Positions 1 to 8,300 of a stretch of 11,376 nucleotides of DNA are shown in pieces (the first letter of the stretch is position 1; each line of letters starts with the position of its first letter). Source of the stretch: JBDTCS01 sp039923455 (GTDB taxonomy: Bacteria > Bacteroidota > Ignavibacteria > Palsa-1295). Both the position numbers and the translations under genes were made by a program. The notes beneath the pieces are model-generated. The model was not told the DNA's origin and did not search any database. It was given only the letters and a program-made list of their open reading frames with translations. The stretch is from contig JBDTCS010000147.1 of NCBI GenBank assembly GCA_039923455.1, positions 1 through 11,376 of the forward strand, read 5' to 3'.

Positions 1-2
1 CG

Positions 3-974
3 CTCTATAAAGATGGCACACTGAATTACACGGAGGATGATATCAAAGCCGTGGCAAGAGCCTTAACAGGATATTACGTCGACGCTGCGAATCCTGCGCC
101 GGATGTTGTTGTCTCCAAGTACGATCCTGCCAGACACAATTCAACGGCTATCAACCCGCCTCCTTACGGCGCAGCGCTCGGAAACTACGGGCTCACTTCT
201 TCCGGTGCAAGCGGGATCATCGACATCATTGATCTCATGTTTAGCAAGCGAGCCGATGCAATCGCAAATTACGTTTGCAAGAAGTTATACCAACATTTCG
301 TTTTTCATGAGATCGGTATGACGGAGCAAGTGATCATCGATCAGATGGCCGCGACCTTCAAGAATGGCAATTGGGAATTGAAACCGGTGCTCGTGCAACT
401 GCTGAAGAGCGAGCACTTCTTCGATCCGATCATGATCGGCTCAGGTATCAAAGGGCCTTACGATCATGCCGTCGGGATTATTCGCATGTTCGGTGTAACG
501 GTCGATGAGTTTATGACCGGCACGCTCTATTACTACATGCTCGACCAAGGTCAGAAGTTGCTCGATCCGCCGAACGTGAAGGGCTGGCCGGGATTTCATA
601 CGTGGCTCAACACCACATCGTTGCCCCTTCGCAACTCGTCCATCGCAACGCCTTTTGTATACACCTCGATACCGACAGTAAATCTTTCGAAAGACGGCCA
701 CGGCAATCTGTTCACAGAGATCAAGTTAACAGATACGGCTCTAACAACTTGGGCAAAGCAATTTCCGAACTATGATGGTCAGCTCGATCAATTCGTCCTT
801 GAGCTTGCAACGTATCTATGCGCAACTCAACCTTCGGCTGTTGCCATCGCATTTGTAATGCTCGGCTTCAGTTACGATTGGGCAACGCTGCATGGACTGG
901 ACAAGCAAAAGTTACCGGCGATTCGGGCGATTGTTTCGCGTATTATGTTGCTCTCCGATTTTCAATTGATGTAA
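3..974 (+). CDS. DUF1800 domain-containing protein, 5'-truncated by window edge
   Basis: The reading frame is open from base 3 to the TAA at 972-974, giving 323 residues of the C-terminal part. The GTG at 51 is not a convincing start, because the codons before it already read like the family (LYKDGTLNYTEDDIKAVARA), so the true start lies outside the window. Family signatures seen are the YTEDDIKAVARALTG stretch, a segment ending in KKLYQHFVFHE that matches the usual 'KLyrfFV' region, and LDPPNVKGWPG, the most conserved DUF1800 motif. No sorting domain is present at the C-terminus. DUF1800 proteins have no settled biochemical function. They are very often encoded next to DUF1501 proteins, as here, where the next gene starts 17 bases downstream on the same strand. 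This suggests one transcript and a joint extracytoplasmic role. The family call is strong and the function is unknown. Confidence 0.9.
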   Translation, partial: LYKDGTLNYTEDDIKAVARALTGYYVDAANPAPDVVVSKYDPARHNSTAINPPPYGAALGNYGLTSSGASGIIDIIDLMFSKRADAIANYVCKKLYQHFVFHEIGMTEQVIIDQMAATFKNGNWELKPVLVQLLKSEHFFDPIMIGSGIKGPYDHAVGIIRMFGVTVDEFMTGTLYYYMLDQGQKLLDPPNVKGWPGFHTWLNTTSLPLRNSSIATPFVYTSIPTVNLSKDGHGNLFTEIKLTDTALTTWAKQFPNYDGQLDQFVLELATYLCATQPSAVAIAFVMLGFSYDWATLHGLDKQKLPAIRAIVSRIMLLSDFQLM

Positions 975-977
975 CGC

Positions 978-983
978 AAGAGG
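978..983 (+). promoter_or_regulatory. Shine-Dalgarno site of the DUF1501 gene
   Basis: AAGAGG lies 8 bases before the ATG at 992. It supports that start over the upstream in-frame start at 818, which would run 157 bases into the preceding DUF1800 gene. Confidence 0.6.
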
Positions 984-991
984 TACCCAAA

Positions 992-2629
992 ATGAAAAGA
1001 CGTGACTTCGTAAAATCTTTGCCTCTTGGAATTGCTGCGTTCGGTGTGCCTTCACTCTTTGGCTCGACACGCGTGGAAGCGTTTGGACATTCTGCCGCGC
1101 TCTCGGCGCTAACGAATGAGTCCGTTCCCTCGGATAGAATTCTCGTTGTGATTAATCTCGCAGGTGGGAATGATGGACTCAACACGATCATACCATTCGG
1201 TGACTCCATCTATCAGAACAACCGGACGCATAACGGCTTCATCACGCCTGCTGATCGGACAACATTACAGAAGTATCTGATCCGTCCGGATCTCGCAATG
1301 AATCCGAACATTGATGCACCCTCCGCGTATACAAAGCTGATGAAAATGTGGAGCGACAAGAAGCTTGCAATTGTGCAAAACGTCGGTTATCCGATACCGA
1401 ACCGCTCACACTTTCGCTCGACCGATATTTGGAATACGGCAAGTGATTCTGATGTCGTGCTTTCGACCGGATGGTTAGGAAGATATATAGAGCATGACAA
1501 TCCAAATTATCCATTTGGTGTCAATCCAGGTGACGATCCGCTTGCACTCTCCATCGGACACTCGCTTGGTCTTGCGTTTCAAGGTTCGAAGTCGGAGATG
1601 GCAGTTGCTGCCGAGGATCCGTCACACTATGCTGCATCACAATGGTATGTTGATGATACTCCGGCAGCAAATCCAACGGGTGATCAACTTGGGTTTGCGC
1701 GTGATGTGTTAAAGCAATCCGATGTGTACAAAGACAGTTTCAACAAAGTCCTGCCTTCTGCGAAGAACAATGTAATCTACCCATCGACGAATAGTCTTGC
1801 TCAACAACTTCAGAAAGTTGTCTGGTGCATAAATGCCGGAATGAAGACGCGTATCTATTTTGTGCAACAGCCTGGATATGATACGCATGTCGAGCAGAAT
1901 TCGAAGGATCCTGCTTCCGGGCAAGGTAAGCTTCTCTTCGAACTCTCCGAAGCGATCGCTCTTTTCCAGGAAGACATTGAGAAGTTTGGATTTGCAGACC
2001 GCGTTGTGGGGATGACCTATTCCGAGTTCGGTCGACGCGTGGTCGACAATGCAAGCAATGGTACGGATCACGGTACATGCGCTCCGCAGTTTGTTTTCGG
2101 CGCTGGCATCAACGGTGAACTCTACGGTACACATCCCGATCTTACGAAGCTCGATGCGAACGGCGATCTGATTTGGCAAATCGACTTCCGTCAGTATTAC
2201 GCCGCAGTGCTGGGTGATTGGTTTGGAGTTAGCACAACACTCCGCAAAGCAGTCTTGAACGGCAGCACAGCGGTTGATCTCGGGACGCACTTTTCGATTG
2301 ACGGCTCAACGAAATCTCAATCGCTGTTTTCAAAACCCGCGAGCGTCTCGACACACGGGGCTTCAGCGAATTGCATTCTCGCGCAGAATTATCCAAACCC
2401 TTTCCACTCATCGACTATGATCAGCTTTCAACTTGCTGCATCAAACAACGTCAAACTTGAAGTATTCGATAGTCGCGGTGCACTAATCACAACGCTTATC
2501 GAAGCCCGACTTGGACGTGGCGAACACACCGCTCGCTTCGATGCCACACATCTCGCAAGCGGGACTTATTATTATCGCTTGCAATCTGGAGAAGAGGTAT
2601 TCACTAGAGTTATGACATTCGCACGCTAA
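992..2629 (+). CDS. DUF1501 domain-containing protein with Tat signal and T9SS sorting domain
   Basis: The protein has 545 residues. The start at ATG 992 is chosen because a Shine-Dalgarno site precedes it and the protein then begins with a twin-arginine signal (KRRDFVK, residues 2-8), a hydrophobic stretch (about 9-24) and a possible cleavage site after VEA (28-30). DUF1501 signatures follow in order: LVVINLAGGNDGLN (51-64), PGYDTH (294-299), SEFGRR (344-349) and GTDHG (357-361), then the GxLYGxxPDL-type segment and DFRQYYAAVLGDWFG. The family is predicted to have an alkaline-phosphatase/sulfatase-like fold, but its substrate is unknown. Residues about 461-545 form a type A T9SS C-terminal sorting domain (QNYPNPF, VKLEVFDSRG, LASGTYYYRL), which predicts transport through T9SS and attachment at the cell surface. 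It sits 17 bases after the DUF1800 gene. The Tat plus T9SS combination is unusual. The family call is very sure; the localisation is inferred. Confidence 0.93.
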   Translation: MKRRDFVKSLPLGIAAFGVPSLFGSTRVEAFGHSAALSALTNESVPSDRILVVINLAGGNDGLNTIIPFGDSIYQNNRTHNGFITPADRTTLQKYLIRPDLAMNPNIDAPSAYTKLMKMWSDKKLAIVQNVGYPIPNRSHFRSTDIWNTASDSDVVLSTGWLGRYIEHDNPNYPFGVNPGDDPLALSIGHSLGLAFQGSKSEMAVAAEDPSHYAASQWYVDDTPAANPTGDQLGFARDVLKQSDVYKDSFNKVLPSAKNNVIYPSTNSLAQQLQKVVWCINAGMKTRIYFVQQPGYDTHVEQNSKDPASGQGKLLFELSEAIALFQEDIEKFGFADRVVGMTYSEFGRRVVDNASNGTDHGTCAPQFVFGAGINGELYGTHPDLTKLDANGDLIWQIDFRQYYAAVLGDWFGVSTTLRKAVLNGSTAVDLGTHFSIDGSTKSQSLFSKPASVSTHGASANCILAQNYPNPFHSSTMISFQLAASNNVKLEVFDSRGALITTLIEARLGRGEHTARFDATHLASGTYYYRLQSGEEVFTRVMTFAR

Positions 2630-3624
2630 CGCAACACAGAGAATCGAGTCCTCTTCGATGTTTCACCTGTCGTGAACATCGCAGTGTACGTACCCGGACC
2701 CAATCCGTTCACCTCAACCGGATAGCGATCCAGTGCCTTGCCTCCGAACCCGACATACTCTCGACGCTTTCGGCCTAACGCATCGAATAGCTCCACCTTC
2801 CATCGGCCCTCCGACTTTGGAATCGAGAAGCTTGCGCTGTTGGTTACAGGATTCGGGTAAACAAGGAAGGTCTCCTGTGATGCGTTCGCGGCCACTGATG
2901 ATGCAATGCCTCTACCTTTCAAGACGACTCGGAAAAAGCTGATGCCAGTATCTGTGGTAACGTAGAGTGTGTCTCGGTAGGGTTGTGAAGCACGCGGCCT
3001 GAATCGCAAAACACCTTGACCTTTGATCGAGTAACAATTATCCAGAATCGCTGAGGCGGAAAAGATACTATCCTTCGGATTTAATCGCGTTTCGTATGTG
3101 AGTGCGGAGTGCGACGATGTCGGGTTCATAAGCAACAACTTGCTAACGGTAGTATCGACTTTGACTTCTCCGAAGTCGATTGTTGTATCACCCGCATTGA
3201 GAAATAGTGTTCCGGGATTGTAGGAATAGCCAAACACAAAAAGGGTGTTGGTCGCACTTGTAGAATCGTCTTTTAAAATTTTAATTGTCGCATCACGCGA
3301 GCCGATACCGAAGCAACCTATGAAATTTGGCTCTACTGTAAATGAGACGAAGGTATTACCTGGGTACAAGATTAAATGGCCCGGTGTTTTGATAAAGCTT
3401 GGGGCGCCGAATGCTACTCCGATCAAACCACCCTTCACTTTAGGGTATCAATTGATTATCACTTCGAAGCTGACAGGATGATTCATTGGGATCTCTCCGA
3501 GATACTCGGCGGTTTCTCCTGTGAAACCAACGTACTCGTTCCTCTGCGCAAATATTTCGGTTGGGAAAACGAAATCGTTTCCTCCCCATAGTAACATAAA
3601 GAGCACAACAATTCGACTTGACAT
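2626..3624 (-). pseudogene. T9SS-anchored, choice-of-anchor-D-like secreted protein with one in-frame TGA
   Basis: The minus-strand frame runs from ATG 3624 to TAG at 2626-2628 and is broken by a single TGA at codon 59 (3448-3450). Both halves lie in the same frame, so this is a nonsense change and not a frameshift. Before the TGA there is a signal peptide (MSSRIVVLFMLLWGG, ending near FAQ) and about 30 mature residues. After it come a beta-rich region, an ASH/choice-of-anchor-D-like module (DFGEV near 150, RFRP, LKGRGI near 235-240) and a T9SS sorting domain (VYPNPV at 255-260, WKVELFDALGR, LGPGTYTAMF). The intact protein would have about 332 residues, be secreted and be surface-attached. 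The ATG at 3624 has CAGGG 8 bases upstream and an ideal signal peptide; ATG 3666 is a less likely start. Reinitiation at GTG 3438 would give a product without a signal peptide. Sequencing error, recent inactivation and readthrough remain open. TGA ends hslV and the AsmA-like gene here, so TGA recoding is unlikely. Confidence 0.72.
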
Positions 3625-3666
3625 AGAAGGAACCCTGGAAGATAATCGTTTGAGATTTGTAGTCAT

Positions 3667-4039
3667 TATTGATGAGGCATTGTAAATTACAGGCTATCTC
3701 GCCAGCTTCGAGAGTAAGACCAACCAATGGTTATAACGTTCCAATATTGTAAGACCACAAATTTCTACCCCATTCTAAACCCTCGTTTGGCACAGGAAAT
3801 GCTGCCGCGAACTTATCAATTGGATGATCAATAAATTTCTGAAGTTCAAGGAGAGTACCGAAGCCAAAGGATGCTTCGGAACGTGAGTGCCTGAGACTGA
3901 GTTTTCATCCGCGAGTCCAAAAATATTCCTGTAAGTTCGAAGAGCTCCTAGAGCATTCTTTATCAAGAATGTTGGAAATCTGAGTGGTATCAGGGATTTT
4001 GGACGATAGGATTTAGTCGAAAGTCTGAAGTACGACCAT
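3667..4039. other. Gene-free stretch between the broken T9SS gene and tRNA-Ser
   Basis: I find no supportable gene in these 373 bases. The longest frame crossing them, on the minus strand, runs antisense through the tRNA and is a known artefact type. The promoters of the minus-strand T9SS gene and of the plus-strand tRNA must lie here, but I see no convincing -35/-10 pair. A short perfect inverted repeat, CATTCTT-TATC-AAGAATG, lies at 3954-3971 and has no T-tract. Confidence 0.5.
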
Positions 4040-4126
4040 GGAGAGGTGGCAGAGTGGTCGAATGCGGCGGTCTCGAAAACCGTTATACCCGCAAGGGTAT
4101 CGAGAGTTCGAATCTCTCCCTCTCCG
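4040..4126 (+). tRNA. tRNA-Ser (anticodon CGA)
   Basis: This is an 87-base class II tRNA with all arms visible. The acceptor stem GGAGAGG (4040-4046) pairs with CCTCTCC (4119-4125), and the discriminator is G4126. The anticodon stem GCGGT/ACCGT (4067-4071 and 4079-4083) encloses the loop CTCGAAA, with anticodon CGA at 4074-4076, which reads UCG serine codons. A long variable arm closes as ATACCC-GCAA-GGGTAT, as expected for serine tRNA. The T arm is GAGAG-TTCGAAT-CTCTC (4102-4118). The 3' CCA is not encoded (CTCA follows the discriminator), so it must be added after transcription. A terminator follows directly. Confidence 0.97.
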
Positions 4127-4129
4127 CTC

Positions 4130-4177
4130 AAAAAAAATGGCTCATCGGATTAATTTCCACTGAGCCATTTTTTTTTT
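4130..4177. terminator. Rho-independent, apparently bidirectional terminator
   Basis: ATGGCTCA (4137-4144) pairs with TGAGCCAT (4161-4168) around a 16-base loop. An A-run precedes the stem (4130-4137) and a T-run follows it (4168-4177). On the plus strand it ends the tRNA-Ser transcript 11 bases after the tRNA. Read on the minus strand the A-run becomes a T-run, so it can also end the AI-2E permease transcript, whose stop codon is at 4214-4216. Confidence 0.88.
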
Positions 4178-4213
4178 GCGTACGCATCCAATTTAATCAA
4201 ACTCCCACGATTG

Positions 4214-5284
4214 CTACGGCGAACCCTTTTTCGTTTTGCCCGTGATTTTTCCTTCCGAGCTCATAAGTATTGCGATTGGCTCTGTACCACTGATGCTCTC
4301 CAAGACGATCTTGATCGTACTCGTGATCGGCACCGAGAGTATCATGCCCCATGGACCCCAGATCCAGCCCCAGAAGAACAAACTGATCAGTACGAGCAGC
4401 GGACTCAAGTTGAGACTCGACCCCATGATCTTCGGTGTCAAGACACTCCCGAGTGTAAACTGCAAAACGATAAGCGTAACCCCTACTGCGATCGGTGTAC
4501 CGACACTATCAAATTGCAAGAACGCGACCGCTACCGGAAGAATAAATGCGATGATCGAACCAATCGTGGGAATATAATTGACAAGGAAGGTGAGCAAGCC
4601 CCACAATAAAGCAAGATCGACACCGAAAGCCGCGAGGATTCCCGTAGTAAGTGCACCGCTCGCAAGATTTACAAGCGAAACGGTGATCATATACTTTTGA
4701 ACCTTGTGGTCGATCTTGTGGATCATCTCGGCAAGTGCGTCGGCCTGATCCGGATAGGCCTTGCGCACTTTCAGAGTAAACGTCCCGTTACCGCCGAGTA
4801 TGAAGAGCATGAAAAGCAGGATCAGAATTAAGCCACTTACCAATGTAAGAAAGCTTCCAGCACCTGCGGATAGAATTCCCAAGATCGCAGAGGCATCTAC
4901 GATGTTCGTCCATTTGAGATTTTTGACCTGTGCTTGCACTTCCTGCGGTGCTCGCTGTATAAGTTGAAGTATCGAAGGCAGCAATGAGTCATTCCATTTC
5001 GCCTCATATCTTGGAAGCGCAGTAACCAACGATTGAACACTCGAGACCACCACGATCGTCACACCAAATAAGACGGCCCCGACGAGCAACACCACCAGCA
5101 AAATCGAGAGTATCATCGGCACTCGCTTTCGCACCAGAAATTGCACCATCGGGCGAAACAGATTTGCGAGAAAGAAGGCAACCACGAAAGGAAGCAATGC
5201 GGTGCCGAGTGTGTGAAGCGTTGCACCCACGGCTATAAGCGCGAGCACAGCTAAAGGCAGTGTAACTTTTCTTGAAGCAGTCAT
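4214..5284 (-). CDS. AI-2E family transporter (PerM/YdiK-like permease)
   Basis: This is a multi-pass inner-membrane protein of 356 residues, ending in TAG. Paired hydrophobic segments at the N-terminus (about 7-45 and 56-80) are followed by a soluble, amphipathic middle (about 85-125), then further membrane segments to about residue 325 and a Lys-rich cytoplasmic tail. Family signatures are NYIPTIGS (236-243), PKIMGSSLNLSPL (284-296) and GPWGMILSVP (310-319). Members have been linked to autoinducer-2 export, Na+/H+ exchange or small-molecule export. The name therefore does not fix the substrate, and I see no luxS-like gene nearby. ATG 5284 is chosen. A TTG at 5305 adds seven residues and lies just after a run of seven G on the coding strand, so it is an alternative start. 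The gene follows the AsmA-like gene by about 98 bases on the same strand and may share its transcript. Confidence 0.9.
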   Translation of the reverse strand: MTASRKVTLPLAVLALIAVGATLHTLGTALLPFVVAFFLANLFRPMVQFLVRKRVPMILSILLVVLLVGAVLFGVTIVVVSSVQSLVTALPRYEAKWNDSLLPSILQLIQRAPQEVQAQVKNLKWTNIVDASAILGILSAGAGSFLTLVSGLILILLFMLFILGGNGTFTLKVRKAYPDQADALAEMIHKIDHKVQKYMITVSLVNLASGALTTGILAAFGVDLALLWGLLTFLVNYIPTIGSIIAFILPVAVAFLQFDSVGTPIAVGVTLIVLQFTLGSVLTPKIMGSSLNLSPLLVLISLFFWGWIWGPWGMILSVPITSTIKIVLESISGTEPIAILMSSEGKITGKTKKGSP

Positions 5285-5382
5285 CGGCAATTTTTTTCGT
5301 GGCAATTCCCCCCCGTTCGAGCGTGCTGCAGGTTGCTTGCAACGCGTCGTAACTCACACAACGTGCATCAGCAGCTACATGA

Positions 5383-8300
5383 TCAGAAACCGATTATCGA
5401 ACGCAATCCATCTCGAACTGGCACCCAAATAAATTGGAAGAAGGGCTCAAACTCATCACGCGTCGCATTGATGGCTGCCTTCTGAGGCGGATGATCTTTG
5501 TCCGTGCTATTGTGTGTGCGAATGATGAATGCGTTGGCAAAGAACGATGCGACCATTTCGAACAGCCCACTCTTTTCCCACTGCTTGGGTGGAAGTACTT
5601 TCAGATCGAGCGAATCATACAACGGCTGAATATATCCGTTCGCGTTGTTGCCAAGATAGTTGATCGAAAACTCGGAGGGTTGAATCGCTCCAGCACTGAT
5701 ACTCACGCGTTCGTTGTCAAACTCCGCATGCTCGAGATACGGATTCAGCTCGCTAGCCGTCATACCTTTGAATTTACCATCCACCTTCATGGAGAAACTG
5801 GGGCTCATGAGCGGATACTCCAGTCTGAACGTAAGCAACCCTTTGCCCATGACCGACATCTCACCATCAATCATTGTTGGAGTTGGTGCAAGGTATTGGC
5901 GCTTATCGTTTGTGATCGGGCCAATCGTCGCATTCAAGCCTGTCAAGTTTATATAAGCTGGCTCGTTGGCCATTGCATAGCGTTCTCGAAATTGTATGCG
6001 GCCATTCGATAGTTTGATCGAATCGATCATCACAAGCGGTTCGAGCTTCTGAAAAATATCGTGAGGATATAATTGCACGTAATGTTTCGGATCCTGCGGC
6101 AACCGCTTATCACCATAAAGATCGATAAAGAGATCCTTCACATCGATCTGGCGAGTCGCGATACCACCACCATCCAACAGCCTTGCGATGTCAAGTCCCA
6201 TGATATGCACTTGACTCGCTGAAATATCGATGCGATCCGTCCTAAAAACGTGACGCGAAGCAAAGGAATCCTCTGTCAATAGTGGGCGAAAACCGATGGA
6301 ATCAATAATGATCGATGACTCAGCCAGATCGCCGTGTATTCCTTTTTCCGAGAACTCATAAAATCCATTTTCCGTAAAATGCGTCAGACTTCCTGCGCTA
6401 AATTTTGCACTTTTACTGAACAATGCACCCCTTTGCGTCAAAAGCGTGCTCTTATCAAGCTTGAAATTCTGAAGGTTGAGTGTGATATGCTTGACGGTTT
6501 CTCCGGTCACTCGTGAAGCTATCGCTTCAGGAGTCTTAGCATAGATTGCTGCATCAAGATCAGGAAGTTGTACGTTGACGATCTCACCATCGACGATCGC
6601 AATGTTCTTTATATTAATACTTGGCAGGAGATCCGGCAACGCTAATACCGGTTGCTTTATATGGTTCGATTTTGCTTCGACCTTATTGACGGTTTGCGCT
6701 TGGGTCGTGGATAGTTTCTCAATCGCTTTATCTTGAAGCACGATTCGCGGGGCATGCACCAAAATTTTTGCGGCATACAATCCCTGCCTCGTCAGGAGCT
6801 TCATCCAATCGACGCCCGTCACAATCATTGCGCCCGTATTCAACTTTTGCAGAGCGACGATCGAAGGGTCAAGATCTATGGTAGCTACGGTGATCTGTCC
6901 CTTGGCAACATTTCCGTTAATCGAATGCAACACCACACTCCCGATCGCATCCGACTCGAGTCGTGTAGCACCCGGCACGACAAACGAACCTTCCTTGCTG
7001 TAGAACGATGCGAGACCTGGTTCCGCCGACGCACTATCAAAGAAAAAGTGCTTCAACTCCAGCGAAATATGACGTATCGTATTCGCAGTCATCGCGGAAG
7101 ATTTTGCTCCGCCCTTCTTACCATTTCGTGCGGTAGCACCGGGCATGAAATTGGAGAGCTCCGCATCGCGAACGACAATCCGATCGATGCTAAGCGAGGG
7201 CACGAGCTCGGCCAAAAAGTTATCCTTCGGCCGTGCTACCACCGTTTTGTTGTGAAGCGTGGCCGTGATTCGCGGGTGAACGACCGTTACGAGTTCGCTG
7301 GTTAGGCCTTGCTTGGATAGCAGTTTTTGCCAATTTATTCCGCTCACAAGTATTGAATCAATCTTAAGATTCTCAACCGAATTGATAAGGCTTCCCTCAA
7401 TCGTAGGAGGCTGAAACGAAATTCCTCCGAGTGCGATCGTCGATTCCGAAAGACTTCCCTCCATTGAGTGTACCGCAAAACTTCCATCGCCGGAATTTGT
7501 GTGATGCTCAATATCACGCGCAGAAAAATTGCCGCCACCGCTGAAGACTTTTCCACGACCCGTCTTAAAATTCGAACGATCGAGATAGAAATCTTTCAAA
7601 TGCAGCGATACACCATTCGCCTCATCCGCATCTTCCGATTTTTCCCCGGCTGCGTCACGCATAATGAGCTTCGCATTCGTTACCTTCACATCTCCGATCG
7701 AAATGATCGGCATAAAGCCAGGCAGTGGTGATTCCCCGGAGTCAAGAGAAGAAAGCAGCTTTGGAATCTGGGCAGCGCTTACATAAATCTGCGGGGAAAT
7801 CAGCGAGACGCTATTCGTAAACAATCCCTTCTTCATCATCAGCGTCCAGAGATCGGCACCGACGATACGCATTGTGTCAACGTCCATACGCTCGATCGGA
7901 AGTGCGCGTATTGCGAGCTTTGCCGCACTCGAAGTATCCGGTTTCCCGTCCTTCCCTAGTGCCGGAGTAACTTTCACCCCTATTAAAGAAAGCGTGTCGT
8001 GCGATTGTGACCAGTGGATATTTCCGATCTCAACGTCATAAGCATTCTTTGTAGCTTCGGCAACCCAGCTGCGAACTTGAGAGCGAATGAAATACTTCCG
8101 CATGATCTCATACCGCCCAAGCCATCCACCTACGATCAACAAAATCAACAGCGCAGCGAGGCCTGAGCGAAGGTAACGCCGTTTACGCTTTGGCGTTGGA
8201 TGATTACCTAAATCTGAAGATGAGCTATTCGATGCGATAGGACCGTTCTGTGTACGAGACCCCGCTGATGGTGGGAACGAAACTCCCTCCCCATTCGAAG

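Noticed and set aside
1709..2290. 193-residue minus-strand frame inside the DUF1501 gene
   Set aside because: It lies wholly antisense to strongly conserved DUF1501 motifs and is best explained as a shadow frame.
3448..3450. Selenocysteine or a reassigned TGA codon in the T9SS gene
   Set aside because: TGA is a genuine stop for hslV and the AsmA-like gene, the protein type is not a selenoprotein family, and the 5-bp hairpin does not look like a bacterial SECIS.
3667..3780. Possible promoter (TTGTGG, 19 bases, TATAAC on the minus strand) for the T9SS gene
   Set aside because: The match to either sigma-70 or Bacteroidota consensus is weak, and such matches are expected by chance in A/T-rich DNA.
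3954..3971. Inverted repeat CATTCTT-TATC-AAGAATG as a terminator
   Set aside because: The stem is A/T-rich, only 7 bp, and has no T-run on either strand; it is recorded only as part of the gap.
3775..4131. 118-residue minus-strand reading frame with GEGEIRTLDTLAGITVFETA
   Set aside because: Its N-terminal part is the antisense of tRNA-Ser, a well-known false protein, and the rest lies in non-coding DNA.
6733..7305. 190-residue plus-strand frame inside the AsmA-like gene
   Set aside because: It is antisense to the repeat units and resembles no family; it is rich in Arg, His and Cys, as expected for a shadow frame.
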